This document shows, in pieces, positions 37,301 to 47,865 of a stretch of 64,000 nucleotides of DNA. The stretch comes from Cylicocyclus nassatus (Eukaryota > Nematoda > Chromadorea > Rhabditida > Strongylidae), in the NCBI GenBank assembly GCA_958299035.1, contig CATQJL010000305.1, positions 73,004,792 through 73,068,791 on the forward strand, read 5' to 3'. Every line of letters starts with the position of its first letter. The first letter of the stretch is position 1. The translations under genes and the position numbers were made by a program. The notes beneath the pieces are model-generated. The model did no database searches, had not been told where the DNA came from, and worked only from the letters and a program-made list of their open reading frames with translations.

Positions 37301-40300
37301 AACTGATGATTTTCCTTAGTCGGAGGGGGACTCATTCAGGTTCATCAACATCGTTGAACCGGTATTTTGCTTGAGGCTATCTTTAAGGGGTAAGGGGAGG
37401 AAATCGGAAGTTAGGGGAGAGAGGTGAGGGAAGGAAGTTTCAGAATTATTCTGATCCTTTACATTCTTAATCTGGCTGTGGCTGTCCTATGGAATACTGT
37501 CAGACTGAAAGTTTAAATCTTCTCAAAATAAAGAAGATGAAACAAGACATCATTATCTCAAGCTTTCGTGCATTTCGCTGCTTTCTGAGAAACTTGGCAG
37601 ACATGACAACTTGTACACTTGCAAACGGAATCTTAATCAATAAACCCTGTGTTTTGTTGTTCTGGAAAACAAGATTGTTTTCAAAACCTCCTTATCTCGG
37701 CTTATATCGTTTAGAACGAGAATGTTTTCGCTATTCCGAACTCAAGAACTGCCAACCGCTTATGTTTTCATGAACTTGTCAAGGGTCACTAAGGGGTCCA
37801 AAAGTAACTCCCTTCCTTCTTCTTACAAGACATCTTATCCACAAGTACTGAGATTTAATCATATGTACTGAGCACTTTGCAGGTTTTTTGAAATATATCC
37901 TCAGAATGGGTAGAACAATGATAACAGATCTAAACGGAGTTCGCGTCTCTCATCTCCCTCTTTTCATATAAGCTCTAACTGCTTCTTTTCCATGACCGCA
38001 TAGATGAGCTAATCCCGAATTTATTGTTTCTACGTCGAGTAAACTGTCGCACGAAATTTCTATGGTGTTTGATTCCACAGCATGCAGATAGAGCAAACTT
38101 CAATAGATGGAAATTTTCTCTTTTTTTGACTGACTTTTGGAAAATTTTCAAAATAATGTTGCGAATCTAAGTTTTCAAAGATTTGCGTCACACGTAATTA
38201 CATTACATGGTAGCTCGAAGGGAGGGTTAAAAGGCAGCATACACCCAAAATTTCGCCTTCGATGTTTTTGTCATTCTGGGACCTTTCCGTGCCCCTGATT
38301 ACAGTTATGACATTAAAATCGGGTGTAGGGCGTTAGGCGGCAAACCCAATTTTTTGGACCCCAAAGAACTCCCCGTGCAAAACGACTCCTCCGCCAAAAA
38401 CAGGGGGGTGGGGGGTCGGGGCCGATACATTACCCGACGCCAATGAAAAAATGCATAGTTTTGAGTTACGAGATTTACGTTGCTTGCGTTTTGCACGTTT
38501 TGTCGCCTAACGCTTGTCCTCCCCAGCAGTTGCAGCAACATGACAGCCTGCAGCTGCAACTGTCGTGGTTCGTCGTCTGAAGGAGGCGGACTGTAAAAAG
38601 CAACTACACTGTTGCAACAGTTGCAGTTGCAACAGCAGATGCAACAGCAAGCAACCGCAACTGCAGCTTACGCTGACGTGAATTTCGTCCGAAGGAGGCG
38701 GAGCGAAAGAAAAGGGGCGGAATGAAAGAAAAATCAGGCGAATTTTCTCCGTCCAGAAGCAACATTGGGAGACCTGACCAACGCAGTTGGTCTTCTTCTG
38801 GGTCCTAGATATACACGATATAGAGAATTGGGTAACTTAGATTTTGGGTGTGCTGCCTTTAAAACCCGGTTATTACCAAACTTGAATAAGTAAAGTATGA
38901 CATTTTTATAATAAGAATTAGGCTTTGAAAAACCGCAACAATTCTATGTAAAGGTAGATATTCTTGAAAGATAATTGTTGAATGGCAGGCAAACTGTTTC
39001 GGGTAACATTTTGAGTATTTCTGACATGTCTACTTGGTTGAGGGTTCTAAATAAGAATAAAGAGCTTTAAGTACCTTTCATTTGTGTACGGTACTTTCCC
39101 TCCTTTTGATGGAAAAGAAATGAGTTGTTTTCAATTTTTTCCGACTTTCATCAGACTCCAAAGAATATCTTCATATTTCGAAAGTCTGGTTTTACTTTTA
39201 TTCTTGAAACGATGTTACTTATTTCACACTGAAAAAAACTGACTAATATTTGCAGGCTGCGAGATGGATCTTGTACTTGTCATTGATTTTTCAACTACAA
39301 CCGATCCGCTTGTGGACTTTTATAAGGATTTGTGCAAAAGACTCATTAGTTATTTGAGAATTGGTCCTCGGTATACACAGGTTCGTTTTGAGTCTCAACA
39401 CTGCTTTGAATAATTTATAGCTTCTCGAAAATCAATAATTGGAATTTTACATTTTCTATGAGTTCTAGAACTAACGTTAAGCATGCTTTCATTCATAGAC
39501 CGGTATTTTGACAATTCTGACTTGTGTAGATTTTGAGTGCTCAAAGAAGTCAACCTGTTCTGTTCACTATTTACTATTTACTCTTCACTTTCGTCAATTT
39601 TATGGACTATTTTGTTTTCGCGATCTCTATCTGATGTAATTAAAAGCTCAAATAAGTCCGGGAATTTTCTTTCGTCCTTCTAGGCACCGTCAAACAAACA
39701 TCAGTAGATAATTCTTGATTGAGAATCTGTTTCTCTTACAGTGACGTATCTTTTTCGCCTAACATGCACTTCTGATTTGCTTGGACTCAAGTGAAAGACC
39801 ATTTCTCTTATTTTATTCAGGTCGCTGTTGTGACATTTGCTACAGTCGGGAGAACTCGTACGAGGTTCAATTTGAAAAGGTACAAGACACAGGAGGAGGT
39901 GCTAAACGGGATAGCAGCTTTAAAAACTCATGGAGGAACAACAGCCATAGGTTTGTGTGATTTTATATTTGACCTTTGTTATTCTATAATCTAATAGTTT
40001 GACGCCCAATATGATGTGCTTGCGGTGCCAAAATTTCGCGGTCAACTTTGTGCGTGAGAAAATAGCTAAGCCTGTCATGCCGGCCACTTGCGCGCGCAAA
40101 CTGCCGGCATGAATATTTGTTCACGCGCAAACTCTCGGCACCGCAAGCATACTATATCAAGCGGGACTACCAGACCGTACGAGTTTTAGGAGTGGTTAAA
40201 TCAAGATGAATGAGTCGATGATTTATTTATTTATTCAATGATTTATATCGTTGTCCAGCGCGTGCGTAAACGCCATTGCCCTTTGTGCGCGAGAAATCGG

Positions 40301-43224
40301 CGCGCTGATAGTAAAATGCGGCTAGAAAGTCAAGGTTTTTTTAGACAAGCGCACGACGACTTTGATGAAAATGATAAGGGCAATATGACATTATCACTTA
40401 ATCAAGGGCGCAAGAGGCCACCGCTGTGTTGGTCTCGAGAAAAACCCGTTTCGTGCCAGCTGTCCGTGGCGCAGTCACCAAGCAGCAGAACAAGGGCAGT
40501 CTTTTCTCTGAAACGACGACACTATTCCCGAGTCGTACACAAGCGCACTTTCGTAATGTTCTTTGCTTGTGGGGTAAAACCGTAGATCAATTCGAAACCG
40601 ATCAAAGAGGTGAATTTCCAAGCAAGGGCAACTTTTTTTCAGCTGCGAAAAGATCTGTAAAGGAAGTATGTAAATAGGTTGGCTAATAACTAAGATCGAT
40701 CCTGCTGCGGCTCCTGATGCAGACGAATTTTTGCCCGTGTTTGGTGTATCTGAGAAGAGCACTACAATAAGGTTCAGATTATAAATTCAGTTCAAGTAGA
40801 ATCTATTTTCCGATGAAGGAAAGCCCAAAGAAGTGAGAAACTTCAACTTTCTCATTGTGGGGAAACGTAATAAAATTTGATGTTCAACTAAAAATTAACC
40901 TTTGCTTTGACCTTACACTGAGCTGAAATATTCCGTTTTACGATTTTCTTCTGATGTCAGTTGGGTTCAGATCTTGATTAGTTCATTGGTGGTAATGTAA
41001 ATTGAATTTTTGCTCTGACCTGCATTAGAAGTGTCGGCAAGTCAATAAAAACCTTATCTTTTTTGGCAGAAAATATTTACAGATTATTGTCGCGTGTTAG
41101 TCTAATGCGATATTGATCAGACAAATTTCTGACCATGTTGATTATTTTCTTCGCCTTTAATTTTTTGGTACTTTTGATTTTTGATTTTATCTTGAGGGAA
41201 GCTTCCATTTTCTTCCTCAAGAGCCTTTCTCTCACATGAGCTAAAGTTTGGTTTATGAGACTAGAACAAAATGAATGTCGATATTGTTTACTGATTTTGT
41301 TCTTGAGAAAAATGACAGAGATTCTAAGATTGTGCTATTTCGAAAAGTGTTGAAAACTCACTCAAACACTATTAATAGAAGGTAATAAATTTTCTTATCA
41401 TGGTCATTGACTTGTCTTGCGAAATAAGGGGTGTAGATAGAGACAGATCATATCATTGCACCTAGGCACACACAAGTGAAAGCAAACTCGTTTGGCGCCC
41501 CGAGTAATTTAAGGTTCGCGTGATATGTAGTGTGTCAGTCGTGGTCACATCCATCATTCTTTTCGAAATGCACATTTTGAGCGACGCTGCTCGTTGTAAT
41601 GTAATCAAAAGGGTAAAAATTTCGTAATAAGAAAATTGCTTGAGAGAAAGACAACTTTTGGTTGGTGGCGTCATGAACTTTGACAGACATATGCAGAGGA
41701 TTTAGAGCACATTTTCGTGCGTGCACAAGTAACACGAGATTTTACGGAAACAGGGCAGTATTACATGGAAAAACTCGTGTTTAATAATCTCCATGAGATT
41801 TTGTTGAAATCGCGTAGTTAAGAATACTGATGGTTCTCTTTATCCCTCAAGATTTTGCGCAATAATGGTCCAATAATTTTTTCAAGTTCAAGCGATTCGC
41901 TCCAGCGTTATAGCGTGCGAAAAAATTTCAAAAGTTTGGGACCAATAATTCTATCACAGAATTTTGGAGACTGCATGATGTGTGATTTTTGAATTTTCAC
42001 TACTACACTTGTAACTCAAAATAGCATGCATTTTTTGAAGTAATGAGCCTAGCTTTACATTTCAAGTAAAGTGCTAACAAAAACAACAATTATGTTAGTT
42101 CTTTACAAACTTTTCTTACTAATTGTATAATTTAGGTGAAGGTATCAGAGTGGGAACTAAACAAGATCAAGTACGCGAAGGAGGCAGACCAGGAGTAGCA
42201 ACTAAGGCAAGCACATAACTTCTCCCTTTTTTAACCCGACATATGTCAATAATTGAAGGTCATGATTGTGTTTACGGATGGATGGAGCAATAAAGGTCCA
42301 GCTCCCGATGAGATGGCAAAACTTGCACATGATAACGGTTTCGAGATATACACCGTATCATGGACGGTAAGATCTTATAGTTATAGACGATAGCGCTCAG
42401 TATTTTTTTTTACAATAAGGAAATGCTTTGACATCGTTTTCTTATCCTAAAGCAAATATGAGTTCGACTCAACCTAGTTATTTCAATTTTGTTTTTGAAT
42501 GCCCAAATATGAGTTAAGCTTAACCTAATTACCTAATTCTTCCCGAAATTACATATGATTTCTTTGTATAACAAAGTTATAAATTTGAAAATTCGAAAAT
42601 ATGATTGTGTAGATAAACAAATAGAACTGAATGAGTATACGCGAGTACGTAACTTAATTTGTGAATCTGCACACTATGCGCGGCAATCGTCGACACTCTT
42701 ACTGGTAACTCATCAGTATAACATTTTCTATCGCAGCAAAATGCAGAAATGTGTACTTCTAGTATTACAAATCCGACTGAATCGAACAGGACAAGAAAAC
42801 AAGGAGAAATCACTGAAAATGAGCAGTTTTAATTCGTAAGTCGTCAAGTACTGCGCGTAGTGTGCAATACGCATATCAAGTTAAAAATGACTTGCAGCCA
42901 CCATTGCTGGAAGCCCACACAAATGTACTAATTGAAGTGGAGGGATTATATTTTGATTTTGTGGCATAAAAGTATTGTAAATTTTTTGCACTCCGTTCTG
43001 GCATCTACATGGTTTTGTATTCTAAGTTAGCAAGAGCCCAGCTCTATAATCGAATACAAATCTATTTTTGAAAATATTTCTAGGGCAAAGTTGATCATGC
43101 CGTTCCGACGAATCATGACACTTTGGGAAAAATAGCTCAAGATGCCAACCACATGTTTACGCAGAACAACTTCGACCAGCTAATTGAACGAGTACGACAG
43201 CGAAATCTGAAGTGTCAAACGTAA
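34313..43224 (+). CDS. Secreted protein with two VWA domains and a Thr-rich linker (431 aa)
   Basis: The 13 exons are 34313-34345, 34555-34649, 34775-34865, 34914-35048, 35099-35178, 35269-35367, 36551-36653, 36845-36929, 39256-39380, 39821-39950, 42136-42206, 42259-42366 and 43084-43224. Total 1296 nt; every junction keeps phase. Residues 1-31 form a signal peptide. VWA-1 (about 33-212) starts CELNVLIVLDRSDS, giving the metal-site DxSxS (D42, S44, S46), then GGTTS near 111 and TDG at 142-144. A linker (about 217-236) is almost pure Thr, a likely O-glycosylated spacer. VWA-2 (242-431) starts CEMDLVLVIDFSTT (D251, S253), then GGTT near 320 and TDG at 355-357. Each domain has a Cys at both ends, as in matrilin-like or collagen-like VWA modules. 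Such domains bind proteins through a metal ion outside the cell. Introns 6, 8 and 10 are long and carry repeats, and intron 11 has a GC donor. Intron 8 holds a TTAA element. No closer name is justified. Confidence 0.88.
38227..38862. mobile_element. TTAA-flanked element, copy 1 (in VWA intron 8)
   Basis: Terminal repeats read AAGGCAGCATACACCCAAAA and ATTTTGGGTGTGCTGCCTT, with TTAA at both edges (38227-38230 and 38859-38862), the target site of piggyBac-type transposons. The interior is rich in GCAACAGTTGCAGTTGCAAC words. It has no transposase. It is homologous to 63075-63621. Confidence 0.85.
40009..40157. mobile_element. Short hairpin MITE in VWA intron 10
   Basis: Ends TGCTTGCGGTGCC and GGCACCGCAAGCA are inverted, with further paired GCCGGCA and GCGCGCAA sequence inside. 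The following 40200-40680 is GC-richer and partly open but has no recognisable domain. Related words (TGCGGTGCCGAC, GCGCGTGAAAA) occur in the last intron of the Gln-rich gene (46270-46400). Confidence 0.65.
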
Positions 43225-43872
43225 ATTTGTTATGGAATTTATACAGAATCGAAATGTACAGATTTCTTTGCTCTAACATTACACGCTGATACTCACAGAA
43301 ACTTTCTTTGCATGATTTTTTTTGTCGTTTACTGTGCAGCGCCGTTTGTAGATTATTAGGTTTGTGTTATGATTTTCTTGATGTACAGTGAAAATTTGCT
43401 TCCGGAATGTGTTTATAAAGTTGTTTGATGTGCACAAAACTGTAGCCGATTGACAGAATTCGAAATCTACTTTTCTGTATGGTTAATCTGTTTGGGACAA
43501 CCGAAAGGTCTTTATTCCAGTGACTATGTACTTTATTTTTACCAACGGAATCCTCTATTGGATTAGCTGGAATTTTGCTTTACGGCTTGTCGAAATGCTA
43601 TCGAAAATTTTAAACCAATATTAGCTGTCTTTGAAAAAAACGTTTCAATGTATTCACAAGATGATGATACGCTTGGTACAGAATCGCTTGGTATCTAATC
43701 GTGAAAATGCACAAGGAACTGAATGTTCTAATTTTTTACGCAAGTTTTTTCGGAAATCCAAAAATCGCAGATCATATCTGCTATTGTTTGAGTAAAACTG
43801 TATGTTTATAAGTACCATACCATATTGTTTTTCTGTGCATCCACCTCAGCATGAAAGATAAAACTTAAAAAG
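43225..43872. other. 3' flank of the VWA gene
   Basis: No AATAAA is seen close after the stop codon, so the poly(A) signal is not identified. No other gene. Confidence 0.4.
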
Positions 43873-44163
43873 TCAAAGAAAGGAGCTGTGGAAAGCTAGC
43901 CCTACTTGGACGTAACCATCCCTGCCATAGAAAATTTTGAGAAATTGATATTTGACACTCACAATGTGAAACTTCTTATCGTATAGAATTTCAGCTAGTA
44001 ACGACTGAGCCAAATTAGCAGCTTTATGCACATTGTGGCTACCATATTTTTTTGAGTGTAAGGAAAATAGTGTTCTGAGCAATAAACTAGATGATGATGT
44101 TTGGGTAATTTCACACGCTCTGTTGGATTCATATCTTTTTTCTGCTTGCGCAACTCGTATCAA
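43873..44163 (-). CDS. Candidate exon(s), unknown protein
   Basis: A minus-strand segment between an acceptor (TTGCTCAG, about 44080) and a donor (CACATT/GTGAGT, about 43963) reads TLFSLHSKKYGSHNVHKA and then NLAQSLLAEILYDKKFHI, clearly protein-like. A TATA-like AGTATAAAAG lies at about 44170 on the same strand. A 3' exon after a CTATGGCAG acceptor could end at a TAA near 43870. I do not recognise the family. It may be a small gene divergent from the Gln-rich gene, or a relic. Confidence 0.3.
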   Translation of the reverse strand: MIRVAQAEKRYESNRACEITQTSSSSLLLRTLFSLHSKKYGSHNVHKAANLAQSLLAEILYDKKFHIVSVKYQFLKIFYGRDGYVQVGLAFHSSFL

Positions 44164-44320
44164 GTTCTTTTATACTTTATTGCTAATCGCGAACCGTAAG
44201 CATCGGATAAGCCGCATCATAAATGCGCAACACTTGACCACTGAAACAGTGATACTTTGCGGTTGGCCACTATTGGATTGGCTACGGGCCATTTAAGTAT
44301 ACCGTAGGATTTGCACGCGA

Positions 44321-44634
44321 CTCAAAGGAAGCGTCCCGGCAAAGTGGTGCGTACTGGAGTTTCACACCATTGCAACTGCAGACCCTCAACTAATCCATCA
44401 GTGAAGTTTAGAGTGAAAAAGTACGTTTGGAAAGCCTAGAATCTTCCGGGTCCCGCCCCTCACCTCGGATCCCACCCACTTACGCGTATTTTCCACCAAA
44501 TGCTGAAAGCTTCGAAAAAAGCTCATTTTCGCCACTTTTATGAGCTGCGAAGGCCACTTATGGGTTTAGCACGGTGAGAAAGGCCTGAAAAGTGAAAAAC
44601 TGAAGAGCGAAATGCCGGGACACTGGCTTCAAGT
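44321..44634. mobile_element. ~315-bp MITE with diverged inverted ends
   Basis: Left end GGAAGCGTCCCGGCAAAGTG and right end ATGCCGGGACACTGGCTTC are imperfect inverted partners, with paired AAAAGTG/CACTTTT sequence further in. No coding capacity. Confidence 0.5.
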
Positions 44635-44868
44635 AATTGGTTAGTCATCACAAATCTGGTTCCAGGATTATTTTACCTTTTGAAACTCCAGATCTTGCTT
44701 GCTTTCCTGACCTATATTGCATAACCATTATGATCTGGGTCAAGTTTTCCCCTACAAATGTTTCGCTAACCTTGGCACGCTAATGGAACCTTGTCAGTCC
44801 ATTGCTAACACCGCTAAACGGTTTTCTCGACTGTATCGTCTAAGACTGACCGGGTTTTTGCGCTAACA

Positions 44869-44876
44869 TATATAAG
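44869..44876 (+). promoter_or_regulatory. TATA box of the Gln-rich gene
   Basis: TATATAAG ends 30 bases before the ATG, implying a very short 5' leader, the same arrangement as the downstream collagen gene. Confidence 0.75.
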
Positions 44877-44905
44877 CGTAATGATGCGAGTGGTCACCGA
44901 AAGTC

Positions 44906-46689
44906 ATGCTGTCATTCCTCGTCACCATCGTTATATTTATTGACCACACATTCGGTTGTCTTTCTACTACACCATCACAAGAGGCTTTCGCCAGTTCTCT
45001 GTACAGTAACCTGGCAGCGCAAGCACAAGCTGCAGGGTTACCGCAGCCAGCTGCATTTGCCCAAGCAGCAGGGTTACCACAGCCAGCTCAGCTTGCCCAA
45101 GCAGCAGGCTTTCCGCAATTAGCTGAGCTTATCCAGCCCTCCGCTTTACCCACTAACCCACAAGTTTTACCCACCTTTACCCAAGCACAACCCCAGCCAG
45201 TGTGGACGAACTCTAACCCTCTGCCAAATGCGCCACAGTCTATACAGGCGAATGCTCAGTCACAAGTGGGTCCCTCTATTCAAAATGCCCAAGCGCAACC
45301 CCAGGTTAACAGCAACCCTAATTCGAATGTCCCTGCTACCCAGCAGCAAAGACAGTCGCAGCAGAGACGACCAGGAAGAAAAGGTCGCAAGAAGCCGAAG
45401 AGGAATGAAGATGACCCGGATGAATATTACTATTATTATGATGCCCCTCAGGGACAAGGGGAAGGAGACACTGACGTAAACTTTACATTTTACTTACATA
45501 ACTTCTGTTTCTTCCAGAATTCCCACTTTTTAGTTGCTTTATGACTACTACGATGGGTCGCAAGTAAATAACCAGCCACAACAGTCACAAGGACAAGAAT
45601 TCCAAGCAAATCAACAACAACAGGAAGCACTGCAGTCAGATGGTCAGCAGGGGAACGAACAGCTTCAACAATCGGAAACTCAGCAATCACAATCGCACAG
45701 CAATCGATCTCCCCAAAGAGATCGGCACGTTTGTACGAGCCCTCGGGACAATGAGGTAAGGTCAAAATGTTCAATAAAGCGTGGGTGACACTAGATCTTG
45801 CAACTTTTTGAAGATGTGAACCTAATTTTATGGATTTTGACGGGGCTATAATTCTACGCTTGTCATTTTTTTCAAAATTAATTCCCATTGTTTCAGACGA
45901 CTTTCTTTATTCCATACGATTCACTAAGTTTACCAACCTATGGGCAACTTCTGCCTAGAAATGGTCAGTTTACAAAGTCGTGATTTTCCGTTACCTCGCT
46001 AAAACACACTTTTTATACTCTTGCATCTGTTCGTCTGGAATGGAGTACACGTACGCTGGATCGCCAATGTCTGTCTCATCAAATGGTTCATTGACGGACA
46101 TTATTGGCTCATTCTACTGTCAAAATAATTCGGAACTCTGCGTGGAGGACGTTTTTGGCAGGCAGTGGCGTCCAGCACAAGCAGAAAATCTCATCACAGT
46201 CGTTCCCTCGATCGCTTGTATGGAAGGAGGGAGATGTGAGTATTTTTTTGGTGAGAACAGTCGATATAGTGTTTCTGCGGTGCCGACATCATTTGCGCGG
46301 AAAGTGCAAATGCCGACAACTTGCTTGCGACTTGCGCGTGAAAACGGTCATGGTGCGCACGTCGCCATCATTTACGCGCAGATGTTGCCTCCAACGCAAC
46401 TACACCATATTAGTCAACATTCTCATTACATAGATTGCTCTTAAATAATAAACACAATCATTTATTCGTCCCAGATCATCGCTGCGGTGTGTTTTTGCTG
46501 TTCGTAGCATCTCGTCCATCTTCGACAAGTGACATGGTTACGTCCACAATGGAAGGCATTCGATACCACGATATGTTCAAAGATGGCAAATTTCTTCACT
46601 TTGCTGATTATGTTTACGTTCCTATTAGAGGATTCTCATGTAACTCATGTCGAGAGAATTATTGTAGGCCTCACCAGCGCCTAATTTAG
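44906..46689 (+). CDS. Gln/Ala/Pro-rich secreted protein with Cys-containing C-terminus
   Basis: Exons 44906-45475, 45534-45755, 45897-45963, about 46038-46235 and 46475-46689; about 423 residues. Residues 1-18 are a signal peptide. Residues 38-75 carry three 13-residue repeats around QAAGLPQPA. A Gln/Asn/Pro-rich stretch follows, then a basic cluster (RRPGRKGRKKPKR, 154-166), an acidic-tyrosine run (DDPDEYYYYYD) and more Gln-rich sequence. The C-terminal part from exon 3 on changes character: FFIPYDSLSLPTYGQLLPRN, then a domain with about eight cysteines and an FADYVYVPIRGFSCNSC segment. The basic cluster could be a proprotein-convertase site releasing that domain. The exon 3 to 4 junction is odd: phase requires an acceptor at 46036-46037, which reads TG, not AG. 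AATAAA lies at 46792. The function is unknown; secretion and its place beside a collagen gene suggest cuticle or matrix, but a processed secreted factor is equally possible. Confidence 0.75.
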
Positions 46690-47827
46690 TCTTATTTGGT
46701 TTTTCGCCTATGATCAAATTGATACGGGTATTAGGAGTAAGACCAATTCAAACTGTACAGAAATATCTCTATTGCATGTTCAGGTAGCGTAAATAAAGTG
46801 TTCTCGACTTCTGGAAGATTGCCAACTTCAAGTGATTCAATCGGGTGTTGATAATCGAAAGACAGAGAAGAGATCACAAAGATATTTTTGCTTTAACACA
46901 AACGAAACACCTATATGCAATTCACATTTCGCACAAAATATAAACTATTTCCCTTCGCCTATCTCGTAGTGAAAATGCGAAAGAAACAAAAAATATTGTA
47001 CATAATACGACACGGCACAACGCTACAGCAATCTTACGGACCTTGATATAAGGTGACCTCGAAGTGGTGGCTGTGGAAAAGTTAACTCTTTTAATAATCT
47101 TTCGGTGATGAAATATAAGACGTATAAAAGTGAGGGGGAACAAGGGTACAAGGAAAGTATTGAACGTGCCAAGTAACGGGGGACATGCGACTACTGGTTG
47201 TTGAAAGGGTTTGTTTGATTTCTGTTGATTTTTTTGTTTCAAAAGCTTTAGGCTTCAGACATCATACTATGGAGCTGAGCAGTGGTGATTTTCCAAAATC
47301 ATTGAAAATTCATTAAATACTTCAACTATAGTACAACTCTGTACATAATTGTTCTATGGTTCAGAAGTCTTATTAGAATACTTTTAGACGTCGTGAAATT
47401 TTTTTCAATTGCTATTTTATTGGCGCTATTTTTGATGAATCTTGAAGCCGTTTTGCTGCAAATTCCTGCCATAATCACACTTCAATGGAGAGGGATAGTT
47501 GCTCCTTTTGCCAACATCTTAAATATAGGATGAAGTGAGCCTTTCAAAAAGTCAAATCTTCCAAGGGAATTGTCAATAATTTAGCGTTGTGCATATCTTT
47601 TGGGACCTCATACAATCCTTTTCGCTTGAAAGCTTAGCGGGCTTATGTAAATATTTAGCTCCTAATTCTCACACCTTCCTTTTTAACCGGATCTCCGCAG
47701 ATCTGTTAATACACTGACATCTTTACGGATTAAGCTAGTCTTCCAAGCTATCTTTCATCTGAAGGTCCGCAACATTTGCGCGAATATCTGCAAGATCTTG
47801 TGAAACTGGTTACCAAGAGTAAAGCGC
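46690..47827. other. Intergenic region, no gene
   Basis: Holds the AATAAA of the Gln-rich gene (46792-46797) and otherwise AT-rich sequence. An open frame at 46922-47242 on the minus strand has no support. Confidence 0.5.
46792..46797 (+). terminator. Poly(A) signal of the Gln-rich gene
   Basis: AATAAA about 100 bases after the TAG. Confidence 0.55.
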
Positions 47828-47835
47828 TATAAATA
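47828..47835 (+). promoter_or_regulatory. TATA box of the cuticle collagen
   Basis: TATAAATA, 30 bases before the ATG at 47866, within an otherwise ordinary upstream sequence. Confidence 0.85.
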
Positions 47836-47865
47836 GCGAACAAGAATGAGGAATTCTGTGCGGTC

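Noticed and set aside
40238..40677. Possible gene nested in VWA intron 10
   Set aside because: Open frames of 83-115 codons exist, but composition is GC-driven, no splice pair fits and no domain is visible.
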